From positions 1-64,000 of the forward strand of contig SDOA01000001.1 of the NCBI GenBank assembly GCA_004524595.1: a stretch of 64,000 bases of DNA, read 5' to 3'. A program made the position numbers and the translations under genes. Positions within the stretch are counted from its first letter, which is position 1, and every line of letters begins with the position of its first letter. The notes below the pieces were generated by a model, which searched no databases, was not told the DNA's origin, and saw nothing but the letters and a program-made list of their open reading frames with translations. Below are positions 43,838 through 54,082 of the stretch, piece after piece. This stretch comes from Candidatus Thorarchaeota archaeon (GTDB lineage Archaea; Asgardarchaeota; Thorarchaeia; Thorarchaeales; Thorarchaeaceae).

Positions 43838-43974
43838 ATAATAATCACACTCGAAATTGTAAGGTGTCCAAGGGTACGAAAAGTGATTTGGATAAAAAGC
43901 TTGTCTTGTGAATGAATTCAAAATTTCTGGAAAATGGTAATGTCCATAAGCCCAATTTTTACAAATAATCTAAT

Positions 43975-44781
43975 GTGTTAACATTGGAAAATATCGTTAT
44001 CGTCAAACTAGGTGGATCTGTGATAACCAAAAAGGACTCAACCCCACCTCAAGTCAATGAAGAACATCTTCACCGAATCGCAAGAGAACTCTCAACTTAT
44101 GATGGAAAGCTTATTGTTGTCCTTGGTGGTGGTGCACATGGTCATCAAGCAGCACACAAATACGGTTTTGACAACTCAAAAACGCATCCAAATGAACTGA
44201 TGCAAGGAATCCCTGAAATTCGCCATAATATGCTTCTTTTATCTATGAGGGTTGAAGAGATATTAAATGCAGAAGGCATACCTAGTGTTGTCTTTTCACC
44301 TTTCATGTCAGTAACACTAAAAGACAATATTATAGATGATTTCCCATTAGATATTATCAGATTCATTCTAAATAGCGGGTTAGTTCCAATAATACATGGA
44401 GATGTTTGTATTGACAAATCTAAATCTGCTTCCATTTTAAGTGGAGATACAATTGCTACATATCTAGCAGTATCCTTGTCTGCCAGAACTGTATTGATTG
44501 GAACAAATGTGGATGGTGTGTTAGAATCTGATCCAAAATTAAATCCGAATGCTAAACATATCCCTATCATTAACAAGTTTAATCAAGGATTAATACTTGA
44601 GAAGACGGGCCCCTCCTCTACAACCGATGTCACTGGCGGGATGGTAAAGAAAATCAAAGAGCTTCTAACACTATCTAATCAGAATGTGGAAGTTGTAATC
44701 TTCAATCTCCTAGTGTCAGGAAGATTAGCCGATTTACTAAAGGGTAACCCTACTACATGTACAAGATTTGAATATAATTAA
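43975..44781 (+). CDS. ipk: Isopentenyl phosphate kinase
   Basis: 268 residues from GTG. VIVKLGGSVIT at the start, VVLGGGAHGHQAAHKYG with the conserved His, GDTIATYLAV, and TDVTGGMVKKIKELL: an amino acid kinase family protein. The His in GGG-x-x-GH separates IPK from glutamate kinases. It phosphorylates isopentenyl phosphate to IPP in the archaeal mevalonate pathway. It overlaps the convergent large ATPase gene by 4 bp. Confidence 0.92.
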   Translation: MLTLENIVIVKLGGSVITKKDSTPPQVNEEHLHRIARELSTYDGKLIVVLGGGAHGHQAAHKYGFDNSKTHPNELMQGIPEIRHNMLLLSMRVEEILNAEGIPSVVFSPFMSVTLKDNIIDDFPLDIIRFILNSGLVPIIHGDVCIDKSKSASILSGDTIATYLAVSLSARTVLIGTNVDGVLESDPKLNPNAKHIPIINKFNQGLILEKTGPSSTTDVTGGMVKKIKELLTLSNQNVEVVIFNLLVSGRLADLLKGNPTTCTRFEYN

Positions 44782-47700
44782 GTCACCAAGACTGAACTAT
44801 TGTCTTCCATTGTTCTTACAACTAGATTGCCAGGAGTCACAACACTATCTTCCAAATACTCTGAAGCAGTAAGAATACAAACAACTCGATTAGATTTACA
44901 AGTTCTACAGGCAACGTCACTATGCAAATTCAACAATGTACTCAGTTGCTGTTGATTTGGAAATATTACATAAGAAGTATTTCCAGCGCATATATCATAA
45001 TAACCATGATTTCTAGATACTTTAGAATTATGTTTCTTCAGTTCTGCTTCTAACATAATCGTAGCTTTCTCTCTTAGTTCTTTCAAAATAGAGGAATTCA
45101 CTATCCACAATCCTTGTTCAAGCCCAATAATTTTGTTTTCCTCATTAGCACGTAATGCAATTAGGACTTCATCAGCTAATAATTCCGTAAGTGCTCTTCT
45201 TCCTTCATCAATTGTTAGTGGTGCTGATCTCCCTTTTAGAGATTGTAAAGCCGTTGTTTCAATAAAATCGAGTAGGACTTCCCATCTTAACAGACCATTT
45301 GATAGATCTACAAAGTCCTGTATTAGTCCAAACCAAAGACGAATTTGTATTGCTCTACTTGTTGCTGGTCCAATATCATGTATTGCACCAATCAGTGAAA
45401 TATCAGAATCTGTCTTATTTGTGTCTTCATGAGGCTGTTCTTGAAGCAGATTCTTTTTAGAAGAGAATCTACTATGATTTAGACTTTCTATCATTGAATC
45501 AAGTGAACTTGGAAATGCAGAAACTACACTTACAGCATCGAATTCTTCAGATCTGTCTAAGAGTTCTCTGAGTTTAGCTGCTGCCACACTTCCTCTAACA
45601 ATAACAAACAGTTCAGTAATATCATTACCAAGGATTCCCATATAATGTCGTATTTTAGCAACTGTTGATTCCATAGATGATGCTTTGAGATTTTGGGGAA
45701 GAACAATTACAGCTTTATCTTCAACAATAATATCTGGCCACTCAGGTTGTCGATTATCAGAAGTTGTTTCATCAGGTACAATCTCAAGTTTTTCTGTTAT
45801 ATATTCAATAATTACTTTGCGAATTGTTTCTAATCCGTTATCAGGAAGAGTAAATACAAACCCTCCCTGAACTAAGGAAAGTGCTTCTCTATCTATAGTA
45901 CCTAATGAAACTAGGTCTCTGATTACTTCAGAAATATCATCTTCCGTTACTGTAGAATCAAGAGAACACAATATGTTTCGTATTTGTAGCTCTGTTGCCA
46001 TTCCAGCAGAAGCTAAGTATGCAACAACATGACTTCCAAACTTCCCTACTCTATTAAACACAACAGTCTGAGATTCAGCTTTAGATACTCTAGGAGTTAT
46101 CTCTGTTTGTGATTCTTCTGCACTAGACGCATCCTCAATAAACTGATCATCGGGCTGTAAATCTGTCTTCTCTTGTGAATCTATGGTTTCTTCAAAAGCA
46201 ACATGCCCTCTAGAAATATGATCTTTCACAACTTTATCAATAAATGGCCTCGTAACAACCTCAAAAGTTTCTGCGTCAGGAATTGTGACTAATGCTCTAC
46301 CTCTTTTTATACTCCTAAGATAGGTTTCCTGTATGGAATCTAATGAAAGAAACTTGCCTCCAATTTCACTATCATAAGGTAATCGGAAAATAATCTTTGT
46401 TGCTGTATTTGCTAAAATATTGGATGAAATATTTGGGCGTGTAGACACAACTATTACACCCTGTCCAGTAGCACGTTGTAATAGAACCATTGATTCTCCA
46501 GTAGATACATCTGCAGACGAGTTTTTCGAATAGCTCTCAGGTACTAGATTGTTAGCTTCTTCAAGGACAACAACATGTTCCAAACCCGGAACAACACCTC
46601 TTCTCATTGCATATTCAAAAATCCGTTTGGCGATAAGGTTGTAAAGAATACGTGCAGAATCCATTCCTCCTGCTCTTGCAACATAACTTAAATCAAAAAT
46701 AACACGTTTAGATAACAAACTAGAGATCTTGATCGTATCAGAACCTCCACTGAGGATATGACATAGAGGGTCTTGAAAGATAATTTGAAGCCTGTTAAGT
46801 AATGCATCTCTTGTCATTTGACCGATACGATCTTCTGCAGACAGTTCGTTAATAATTTCTATTAATGTATGAATTGAATTTCCTTTGTCTAATGATTTTC
46901 CAAGTTCTAATACTGATTCTCTTAATAACCTCTCCATTGCCGGAGAAAGTTCAGAGGAATCTCCCCTTTCCTTCAGAAGTTCTCTTAACATAATAAATGT
47001 TGAATAAGCACTTCCATCTGAACTATCAATTTCTGAATCCATTAGACTGATTTTGAAAGATTTATCGAGTCCTGGTTTTAAAATCAAAACTTCATTTTGA
47101 ATCTGATTTATCATCTTTTCATATTCTGACCCTTTAACATCAAAAATCCACCAAGGAATATCTGTTTTATTACTAAGCTGAACAATTATATTTTTCACAA
47201 GAGTTGTTTTGCCAGTACCAGTAGCACCTAGTATTGCAACATGTTCTCTTAACCACTCTATTTTCAATCCAGCCGTTGAAAAAGGTCTTCCTTCAAAAAT
47301 GGTATCACCTATAAGTAAATCATCGCCCAATAATTCATGTGACGGAACTGGAAAAATAGGAAGTGGTTCAGGTCCAATTATTGGCAATTTTTTAACTGGG
47401 GTGTTCACAAATGCAACGAGCCGACTCACATGAATTCTTTGTTTTTTGAAGTGTTTTCTTATTAGCAATTTCAAAAGATGGTTTTTTGATATCTTCTTAA
47501 ATTCCAATTTGATTGATTCCTGTCCCCCCCAAATTGATTGTACTATTCCACTAACGCCTTCTTTTATTGAATCCTTTGTGAATGAAGAATTCGTCTTGAT
47601 GATAAAATATACACTCGAATCAAACCATCCTAAATCATCCTGAATTTCCTCGTATTGTACAATCAATTGCTTCTTTAGTGCATGATCTTTCAATGATTCT

Positions 47701-48605
47701 TCTTTTCGTTTTTCTTTCGACTGTATCGTTCTCCATTTTCCTTCAAGTCTTCTTCTCTCTCTTCCTGGTTTAGCTGCAGAAAAAATGCATGACATACTTG
47801 TGGAATATCCTTGTTTCATAATTGTGGATATAAAAGTGCCAACTTGGGATGCCTCTGGAAGAGGATGGACTCTAGGAACACCACGTAAAGTCATGAGAAT
47901 TACATCTTCAGTATCTATGTATTCTAATTCATCTAGTTCTGATATTGAGCAACCAATAGAAGACCCAATAACACTCATTAATTCACTATCTTCAAGTACA
48001 CGTAAATCAATCATATTAAGAGACGCAAGTAAAATTGCTTCGATTCTTGTTGCTTCTCTTCTCAGGGTTTCTTTAATAAGCCCTGGACTCTTGCCTTGGA
48101 TATTGATGAAAAACCGCAGAAATGGCTGTCCTTCAAAAGCTCCTCCCTCATATATCATATTTACCGATTTGTCCAATCCTGCTCGTATTGCTAATAACAT
48201 TGAAGCATTATACTTTGGAATACCACTATCGTCAATATTTATGGATCCTGATGTTGAAGTTATCTCAAGGCAACTAATACCTGTTACTCGATTATTGATA
48301 ACTACGAAAAGCGTATCATTATCAATAAGAAATCTATAGTTTCTATGATTCATCTGTATTCTATTTAATAAAAATCCCGATAAAATGGGAATTATACAAA
48401 TGAGATACTCGATAATAATCTTAAATGGGATAATTGGATATGTAACTATTCTGTAAAGAGGCAATAAATATACCATAGTGAAATAAATGAAAGTGGTAGC
48501 AGTTGATATATACCAAATTCTACTTAGATACATAATCGCTTTATTTTTCGCTCGACTGGTTTTATCCTCTTTTTCATCTTTGTCAAGAAACGTATAGAAT
48601 GACAT
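44778..48605 (-). CDS. Large membrane-anchored HerA/VirB4-like ATPase
   Basis: 1275 residues. Two TM helices at about 25-75 in the N-terminus, then a VirB4/TraC-like region (about 100-440). The ATPase core has Walker A ILGATGTGKTTL near 460, WWIFDVKGSEYE, Walker B HVVVLEEANNLVPE near 690, and VVSTRPNISSNILANT. The C-terminal ~450 residues include wHTH-like segments and a CRTC-x-x-x-x-V-x-C pattern near the end, which may bind metal. It could drive DNA or protein translocation. Its neighbours are surface proteins and a pilus ATPase, but the direct partner is unknown. Confidence 0.78.
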   Translation of the reverse strand: MSFYTFLDKDEKEDKTSRAKNKAIMYLSRIWYISTATTFIYFTMVYLLPLYRIVTYPIIPFKIIIEYLICIIPILSGFLLNRIQMNHRNYRFLIDNDTLFVVINNRVTGISCLEITSTSGSINIDDSGIPKYNASMLLAIRAGLDKSVNMIYEGGAFEGQPFLRFFINIQGKSPGLIKETLRREATRIEAILLASLNMIDLRVLEDSELMSVIGSSIGCSISELDELEYIDTEDVILMTLRGVPRVHPLPEASQVGTFISTIMKQGYSTSMSCIFSAAKPGRERRRLEGKWRTIQSKEKRKEESLKDHALKKQLIVQYEEIQDDLGWFDSSVYFIIKTNSSFTKDSIKEGVSGIVQSIWGGQESIKLEFKKISKNHLLKLLIRKHFKKQRIHVSRLVAFVNTPVKKLPIIGPEPLPIFPVPSHELLGDDLLIGDTIFEGRPFSTAGLKIEWLREHVAILGATGTGKTTLVKNIIVQLSNKTDIPWWIFDVKGSEYEKMINQIQNEVLILKPGLDKSFKISLMDSEIDSSDGSAYSTFIMLRELLKERGDSSELSPAMERLLRESVLELGKSLDKGNSIHTLIEIINELSAEDRIGQMTRDALLNRLQIIFQDPLCHILSGGSDTIKISSLLSKRVIFDLSYVARAGGMDSARILYNLIAKRIFEYAMRRGVVPGLEHVVVLEEANNLVPESYSKNSSADVSTGESMVLLQRATGQGVIVVSTRPNISSNILANTATKIIFRLPYDSEIGGKFLSLDSIQETYLRSIKRGRALVTIPDAETFEVVTRPFIDKVVKDHISRGHVAFEETIDSQEKTDLQPDDQFIEDASSAEESQTEITPRVSKAESQTVVFNRVGKFGSHVVAYLASAGMATELQIRNILCSLDSTVTEDDISEVIRDLVSLGTIDREALSLVQGGFVFTLPDNGLETIRKVIIEYITEKLEIVPDETTSDNRQPEWPDIIVEDKAVIVLPQNLKASSMESTVAKIRHYMGILGNDITELFVIVRGSVAAAKLRELLDRSEEFDAVSVVSAFPSSLDSMIESLNHSRFSSKKNLLQEQPHEDTNKTDSDISLIGAIHDIGPATSRAIQIRLWFGLIQDFVDLSNGLLRWEVLLDFIETTALQSLKGRSAPLTIDEGRRALTELLADEVLIALRANEENKIIGLEQGLWIVNSSILKELREKATIMLEAELKKHNSKVSRNHGYYDICAGNTSYVIFPNQQQLSTLLNLHSDVACRTCKSNRVVCILTASEYLEDSVVTPGNLVVRTMEDNSSVLVT

Positions 48606-48887
48606 CTATCATTCTCCCTCAATCTTTAATCCTTTTTTTGAGTATCACGTTGTTAGAACCGAACCATTGTGTCAGATTTTAACATAAGAACTCCCCCAAT
48701 ATTCACTTGCAACGAAATCCAATAGGAGATTAAAAACTCACGTCCTAATTGAAAATTGACCCATCAATAACAAATGTAGTATCTCATTAGTGAGTGTGAT
48801 TTTGAATGATTACTCGATTAACATTCAATGCAACAACAAAGAATCTGATAATCGCTCCTAAAAAAAAGATTCAAAGGAGGAATTCTG
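48606..48887. other. Divergent gap, nothing recognised
   Basis: 282 bp between the divergent large ATPase and the exoprotein gene. The only thing visible is AAAGGAGG before the exoprotein start. Confidence 0.5.
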
Positions 48888-50843
48888 GTGAAATTCGCAC
48901 CATTAGGATTTGTAATATTAGTTAGCACAGTACTAACAATCCTGTTTCTAGTTTCATCTGCCCCCTCTGTGGAAGCACAAAGTGAAAATGTTGGAATTCG
49001 CGGTGACCATGTGACCATATCTGCAACACTCCTCCAAAATGGAACATATGGAATACCTGTTCCCAACCAAGTGATAGAGTTCTATGATCAGACACAAAAT
49101 CTCTTTCTTAATAATGGAACAACAAATCATGTTGGAGTTGCATCAATTGAATGGAATATTCCTCTTGATTACCCGTTAGGTCCCACGATTCTCAATGCTA
49201 CCTATAGAGGAAATGAATCACTATTCTTATCCCCATCCTGTCAGTTGGTGACAATTACTATTCTATCATCTACTCGTCTCACAATTGAATATGAGCAAGG
49301 GGTTCTAGCTCCTGAAGACTTCTTATCAATTGAAGCATTAATCCTCGATGATTCTTTAAATCCAATACAATATGATAGAGTGTCGGTTTATTGTGATAAT
49401 GTATTGCTTGCAACAACAATAACTGATATCTCAGGAAGGGCGTTATTTTCTATTCATTGTAATGATTCTTGGAGCATTCTCGGTGAAAATACTGTTACCG
49501 TTATTTATGAACAAGATTTGGAGAACTATCATTCAAGAGCAGAAGCATTATTTACTATTGAGATACGACAAGTAAGCTCACAAATTTTCATAGAGCCATT
49601 CCCGGATAAGCTAATTCTTTGTGATGAACTTGATATTGATATTGTCCTTTCTGAAACTGCGGGAGGGATATCTGCAGAACTTGAAATTTTCCTCGATGGA
49701 AACCTAATGACAACCATAATTACAGACAACTATGGAAATGCTGTTCTCAATCTAGATATTGACGAACGATTTTCTCTAGGTTCACATATTATTCAAATCA
49801 AATATAGCGGAAATAATCGGTATCAAGAATCAATAGAAAACATTCATTTTGATGTTACCAGTTTTGTATTCATAAACTACGTAATAAGCCAACCTGTAAT
49901 TATCAACTATCGTAATGAATTTAGAGTTGAAGTTTATGATATGTTAAGTCGTTCTGTTAATGGTACAATATATCTCATAGATCACACAAATGGAAACATC
50001 ACAAGTAATAGCATTACAAGAGATTCGACGGAGTTACTAATCCCATTTCAACCAACTGGTCCTATTGGTCTACATAATTTAAGTATAGAACTTGAAAACC
50101 TGTTCATTCTCAATGGAAGCAAATTTTTTAGTCTAGTAGTTTGGTCCCTTCCCACAATTGAAATTTTGAACACCAATATATTTCATTATGCTTCTCCACA
50201 TCAAGAAATCATCTTTCTGATTCATTTGACTGATTTCCTTGGAAATGCCAGCTTCAAAGATATCCAGTTACTTCTTGATAACAAAGTTGTTTTATCATCT
50301 CTAACAGATGAAAATGGTAAAGCTGTTCTTACGACAGATACGCCATATGAAGAGGGAACATACAACTACTCGATATTTTGTCCAGAAAACATCAGTAGGT
50401 ACGAGTTAGATACTAAACTTGATTATCAACTTATTGTAAATAAACAGATTCCTACAGTTCTAAATCTATATCACTATGAAATTATTCCACCACTTCAAAT
50501 AATTCTAATCAAAGGTCAAATAATATGTCTTAACGGTTCACTATTAGAGGGTATCAATGTCAAACTTAGATGGTTATCAACTGAAGAATTTTCCACTACA
50601 CAAGAACGCGGTGAGGTTACATTACGACTATCAATTCCAAATATCAGTGGAAACTATTCTCTATACTATGAAATTGGACCAACCCCTAATCTTACAAATT
50701 CCTCTGGAACAATTAATCTCTTTATAGACCATGTATCAATTCTTGCATCCCAAGGTGTTGGTATTGGTGGATTTGTTGTTGCTCTTACAGTTTCTTCTAC
50801 TCTCTTCATGATACCAATTATTCGAAAAAGATATCCGATGTAA
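48888..50843 (+). CDS. Secreted Ig-like repeat surface protein with C-terminal anchor
   Basis: 651 residues from GTG (SD AAAGGAGG). Signal peptide: residues 6-30 hydrophobic, then SVEAQSEN as likely cleavage. At least five Ig-like/Big_3-type beta domains follow, each with a strand like 'IFLDGNLMTTIITDNYGNAVLNLD' in shorter variants (D-x-x-G-x-A). Many N-x-T/S sequons. A C-terminal TM helix (VGIGGFVVALTVSSTLFMIPII) ends RKRYPM. It is probably anchored outside the membrane. It is followed directly by tRNA-Glu on the other strand. Confidence 0.85.
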   Translation: MKFAPLGFVILVSTVLTILFLVSSAPSVEAQSENVGIRGDHVTISATLLQNGTYGIPVPNQVIEFYDQTQNLFLNNGTTNHVGVASIEWNIPLDYPLGPTILNATYRGNESLFLSPSCQLVTITILSSTRLTIEYEQGVLAPEDFLSIEALILDDSLNPIQYDRVSVYCDNVLLATTITDISGRALFSIHCNDSWSILGENTVTVIYEQDLENYHSRAEALFTIEIRQVSSQIFIEPFPDKLILCDELDIDIVLSETAGGISAELEIFLDGNLMTTIITDNYGNAVLNLDIDERFSLGSHIIQIKYSGNNRYQESIENIHFDVTSFVFINYVISQPVIINYRNEFRVEVYDMLSRSVNGTIYLIDHTNGNITSNSITRDSTELLIPFQPTGPIGLHNLSIELENLFILNGSKFFSLVVWSLPTIEILNTNIFHYASPHQEIIFLIHLTDFLGNASFKDIQLLLDNKVVLSSLTDENGKAVLTTDTPYEEGTYNYSIFCPENISRYELDTKLDYQLIVNKQIPTVLNLYHYEIIPPLQIILIKGQIICLNGSLLEGINVKLRWLSTEEFSTTQERGEVTLRLSIPNISGNYSLYYEIGPTPNLTNSSGTINLFIDHVSILASQGVGIGGFVVALTVSSTLFMIPIIRKRYPM

Positions 50844-50853
50844 GAAATCAAAT

Positions 50854-50964
50854 TGGTGCTCCGGCCGGGATTTGAACCCGGGTCGGGGGATCGAGAGTCC
50901 CCCATGCTGGGCCGGACTACAATCGGTGCTATTGCAAATATGAACTACAATAGTCTACCGGAGC
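50854..50964 (-). tRNA. tRNA-Glu (anticodon CTC) with intron at the acceptor/D-arm junction
   Basis: Acceptor GCTCCGG/CCGGAGC, discriminator A, encoded CCA. Anticodon arm GGGGA-CTCTCGA-TCCCC (CTC); T-arm CCGGG-TTCAAAT-CCCGG. After GCTCCGGTA come 33 extra nt (about 50923-50955) with a CTATTG/CAATAG stem before the D-arm TGTAGTCCGGCCCAGCA. Without them the RNA is 78 nt. The intron therefore sits near position 9/10. Confidence 0.87.
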
Positions 50965-50978
50965 TCGAGTATGCCAGC

Positions 50979-50985
50979 CCGGAGC
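50979..50985 (-). repeat. Second copy of the tRNA-Glu 5' acceptor sequence
   Basis: GCTCCGG (minus strand) recurs exactly 21 bp upstream of the tRNA 5' end, within a GC-rich patch (50965-51003) that can also pair GAGA with TCTC. It could be a partial 5' duplication or part of a longer precursor. Confidence 0.4.
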
Positions 50986-51058
50986 GCGAGAGGCTTGCAT
51001 CTCCCACTACAAATAAGGCTTTCCCCCTCCATATAACTACCATAAACGATTCTATGAA

Positions 51059-51265
51059 CTAAGGCGTACCAAATAATTGTGTTAAATTACTCCAACTATC
51101 CTGAAGAAGTTGTAAGAGCCCTCCAACAACATCTTGAGCCCATCCTGTAGCTTGAAGAATCACAGCAATCACAATCGATACAGTAACAACTGCTAAACCT
51201 AAGAGTAGACTTTCTTCTACTAATGGACCACCTTGTTCATCTTGTACTAAATTTCTCTCATCCAT
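51059..51265 (-). CDS. Flp/type IV pilin-like small protein
   Basis: 68 residues from MDERNLVQDEQ. After EQGG comes PLVEESLLLGLAVVTVSIVIAVIL: a short polar leader, a Gly cleavage region, a Glu about five residues in, then one hydrophobic helix, and a polar amphipathic tail. This is the pattern of class III signal peptides and Flp/Tad pilins. It lies 90 bp downstream of the CpaF/TadA-like ATPase on the same strand. No prepilin peptidase or TadC-like protein is in the window. Confidence 0.62.
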   Translation of the reverse strand: MDERNLVQDEQGGPLVEESLLLGLAVVTVSIVIAVILQATGWAQDVVGGLLQLLQDSWSNLTQLFGTP

Positions 51266-51355
51266 GGAGTTACACCTTGAATTCAATTCAGCTTGAGATA
51301 ATTTAAACTCCTAAAGGAATAATATAAGATTGAAATTTTGGCATTCAACTAATTT

Positions 51356-53035
51356 CTAAGCGATAAACTTCATAGGATGTCCTTGAATCCATAATCTTTC
51401 TAGAATCGTTTCAAAGTCAATATGTTTTTCATTATTTTGTAAAATCCTAACCAATAATTTAATCACATTCTCGGGATCTTCAATTCCATTATTCTTTGCA
51501 TGTATTGAAAAAGCACCATCTTTTGCTAGTCTATATCTTGTATTGGTTTCACTTTCGTATATAGTATTAATGCCCAGAAATGTCAATACACCATCTTGTA
51601 CTCCTTTTCGTATTTCAGTAATTTCTTTTATATGTCGTCGTGATTCACCAGGCTTTGGCCTTTCTAATGTGATGATTAAATCCATTAATCCAAGACTGGT
51701 ACGATTAATTCCGTGGTTCGTAATCCATCTGGACACAAGACCCGCTGCTGAGTCACCATGACATGTCTGCAATGAATGTAATCCTGCTGCTATTGCCTGA
51801 AACAAAGCTCTACTGTGTTCTTCTGTCTGTATCTCACCAAGAATCACATAATCTGGGGATCTATGAAGACATTTTACAATCTCTTCACTTTTGCTCAGTC
51901 TACTTTGCTGTTCATCAATTGGATCAACCTGTAATCGTACTTGATGATGATTGTATAGTTTTCTACTTTCAATTGTATCTTCAATGTAGACCTTTCGCCA
52001 AAATCGAGGAGTAGCCATATCCAACGCATTTAAGATAGTAGTTTTTCCTGTACTAGGACCTCCTGTTATAGTAATATTAAATCTGCAAGCTAATGCAAGC
52101 AATAGTAGAGCCGCAGCTTCGTATGTCATAGTATCATTTTCAATAAGGTCGCGAATCAAGTAAGGTTTCTTTTTAGCTCTTCGTATTTCGAGATGTAAAC
52201 CATCAACACTTAGAGGTGGTATACTGATCGAGAGCCGTAAATTTGTGTTAAATAAATCCAAATCCATCTTTAGAGATGGATTACTTCTATCCAAATGCAA
52301 ATTGCTTTCGAATCGAACAAATGTAATAATACGCGGAACCTCTGAATTACTAAAACTGATTGATGTAGTACATCTACCCATTTTTTGATGATCGAAATAT
52401 ATATTGGTTCCAGGACCATCAAAATACACTTCTTCGGTTAATTCATCCAATAAAATCGGATAAAGAGATCCTAGGATATGTGATTTATGCGCAACGACTT
52501 GCGCCAATCGTGTCCTTGTGATATCATTGATTTCAGGTATTTGCCTTTGAATATAATTCGAGATAATTTTCGAAATATCATCTAGTTTCTTATTTGTCAC
52601 TTTCCTTGTCGGCGTCATTGAACCTATGATTTTTCTTGATTCCTTGGCAAGGCTGTTTAGGAGTGAAAACTCTAGTGCCGTCTTTATTATAGGCAAATAT
52701 TCACATCTAGCATGATAATCACTATGTCTGAAAAATAAAGAAACATACGGTTCAACAGGATATATTTCAATGAGATTTTCTAAATCCTCAAATAACTCAT
52801 TTCCTACCCCGATAAAAATCGAGTCCCAGCCATCTGAATACCATGGGGGTTCATTTACCGGGAAACTGTTTCTATGACTAATATGTAACAATCCGCGCTG
52901 TTTCTCTACAAGAATTATAGGTCCTACAGGTTCTATTCTCTTTGTAGTAAGACTCTTGCACAAAGCTTCTTTTCGATTCGGGCAATCATCACAACGGTTT
53001 GGAGAACAGTAAATAACTTGGATATTTTGATTCAT
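51356..53035 (-). CDS. CpaF/TadA-type secretion ATPase
   Basis: 559 residues. Walker A ITGGPSTGKTTILNALD near 330, IEDTIESRKLYNHHQVRLQVDP, VILGEIQTEEHSRALFQAIAAGLHSLQTCHGD (Walker B and His box) mark the GspE/VirB11 family. The N-terminus has a Cys cluster, YCSPNRCDDCPNRKEALCKS (C-x4-C-x2-C-x6-C), which could hold zinc or Fe-S. It powers assembly of pili or archaella-like filaments from the cytoplasmic face. The pilin-like gene follows; a polytopic TadC/FlaJ partner is not visible here. Confidence 0.85.
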   Translation of the reverse strand: MNQNIQVIYCSPNRCDDCPNRKEALCKSLTTKRIEPVGPIILVEKQRGLLHISHRNSFPVNEPPWYSDGWDSIFIGVGNELFEDLENLIEIYPVEPYVSLFFRHSDYHARCEYLPIIKTALEFSLLNSLAKESRKIIGSMTPTRKVTNKKLDDISKIISNYIQRQIPEINDITRTRLAQVVAHKSHILGSLYPILLDELTEEVYFDGPGTNIYFDHQKMGRCTTSISFSNSEVPRIITFVRFESNLHLDRSNPSLKMDLDLFNTNLRLSISIPPLSVDGLHLEIRRAKKKPYLIRDLIENDTMTYEAAALLLLALACRFNITITGGPSTGKTTILNALDMATPRFWRKVYIEDTIESRKLYNHHQVRLQVDPIDEQQSRLSKSEEIVKCLHRSPDYVILGEIQTEEHSRALFQAIAAGLHSLQTCHGDSAAGLVSRWITNHGINRTSLGLMDLIITLERPKPGESRRHIKEITEIRKGVQDGVLTFLGINTIYESETNTRYRLAKDGAFSIHAKNNGIEDPENVIKLLVRILQNNEKHIDFETILERLWIQGHPMKFIA

Positions 53036-53077
53036 TACCTAATACTTCCGTTCCATCTAATATTAGTCAAAGATTAT

Positions 53078-54082
53078 TCATTGTACCAGCTCATTAGGTA
53101 ACTCGATGAGTTTTTTCATCATTCCAAAATGATCACGAATACTATATTCTGCTACTTCAGTTGCTGTTGATGTCAATTTTTGAGTAAGAACTGGACGTTT
53201 TCCATATTGGAACGCAATCAGACGATCACTGGCATATGCTGCCGAAACTGTGAATATGAACGGATTACGACCACCTCTCTTAGAGGTAGGAATCATGCCT
53301 AATATCATTAGAGTCTTATCTCTCAGCTCGTTTTCAAAGGTCTTTATATCCCATCCACGAGACTTGATTTTATTCAGTACACGTCCATTGTTCATCAACA
53401 TAGAAAGCACTCTTGGGACATAGTCCTTCGGTTTCCTAATCTCTGGTGCATATCCAATTAGGGACTTAAGCCTGAGCGCTTCTCTAACCATCGATCTGAC
53501 ATTTACGCGATGACCACATTTTTCAAAAACAGTCGCAATTTCATCAAGTGTTATTGGTGCTCCATCCTTGAATTCCCTTACAGCCATGAGAAGACAGACA
53601 GCTATTAGCAGTATATTATTACTAATCTTATCTGCCGAATCGGATATGACCTTCTTGTATAGGTATGCTGTTCTATCACGTACCTGTTCGTTTAACATTA
53701 ACAATTTAGAAACATGATTAAGTGTTCTTAAAGCTCGATATTTAGCTTCGTTTTTGCCTATTCTTATTCTAGTACTATAAATTGTTTTCAGTCGCTTGAA
53801 TTTTTTCTGTGTTCTCCCAGAAAGAGGTTGCCCATTGGCATCTTGAAAATACTTGTCTTTGTGAAATCCAATATAGCTGCCTAGTCCATCAACAATATGC
53901 ATCCTATTACCTAGTGACACATATACTGTTGCCTCTGGATTGTCACTTTGAATTTGTTCACCCATTTGATATGTTGGAAGGACATATTCTCTTGAAATGA
54001 CCAATCCGCATTCTGCACATACAATATGCCCATGACTAGTGATTAGAAACCCACCACAGTCCGGACAGGATTGCGATACCAT
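53078..54082 (-). CDS. tfb: Transcription initiation factor TFB (divergent)
   Basis: 334 residues from MVSQSCPDCGG (an ATG 13 codons upstream, 54121, is also open). N-terminal zinc ribbon CPDCGG...CAECGLV, a B-linker region with LGNRMHIVDGLGSYIG and LSGRTQKKFKRLK, then two cyclin folds (RALRTLNHVSKLLMLNEQVRDRTAYLYKKV... and a second from about 225). The second repeat and the reader region are divergent compared with a housekeeping TFB, so this may be an alternative factor. Nearby are the pilus ATPase (downstream) and Rpo8 (upstream). Confidence 0.85.
   Translation of the reverse strand: MVSQSCPDCGGFLITSHGHIVCAECGLVISREYVLPTYQMGEQIQSDNPEATVYVSLGNRMHIVDGLGSYIGFHKDKYFQDANGQPLSGRTQKKFKRLKTIYSTRIRIGKNEAKYRALRTLNHVSKLLMLNEQVRDRTAYLYKKVISDSADKISNNILLIAVCLLMAVREFKDGAPITLDEIATVFEKCGHRVNVRSMVREALRLKSLIGYAPEIRKPKDYVPRVLSMLMNNGRVLNKIKSRGWDIKTFENELRDKTLMILGMIPTSKRGGRNPFIFTVSAAYASDRLIAFQYGKRPVLTQKLTSTATEVAEYSIRDHFGMMKKLIELPNELVQ

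Noticed and set aside
47785..48339. Plus-strand 184-aa frame inside the large ATPase gene
   Set aside because: Antisense to the N-terminal region of the 1275-aa ATPase; no motifs or start signal.
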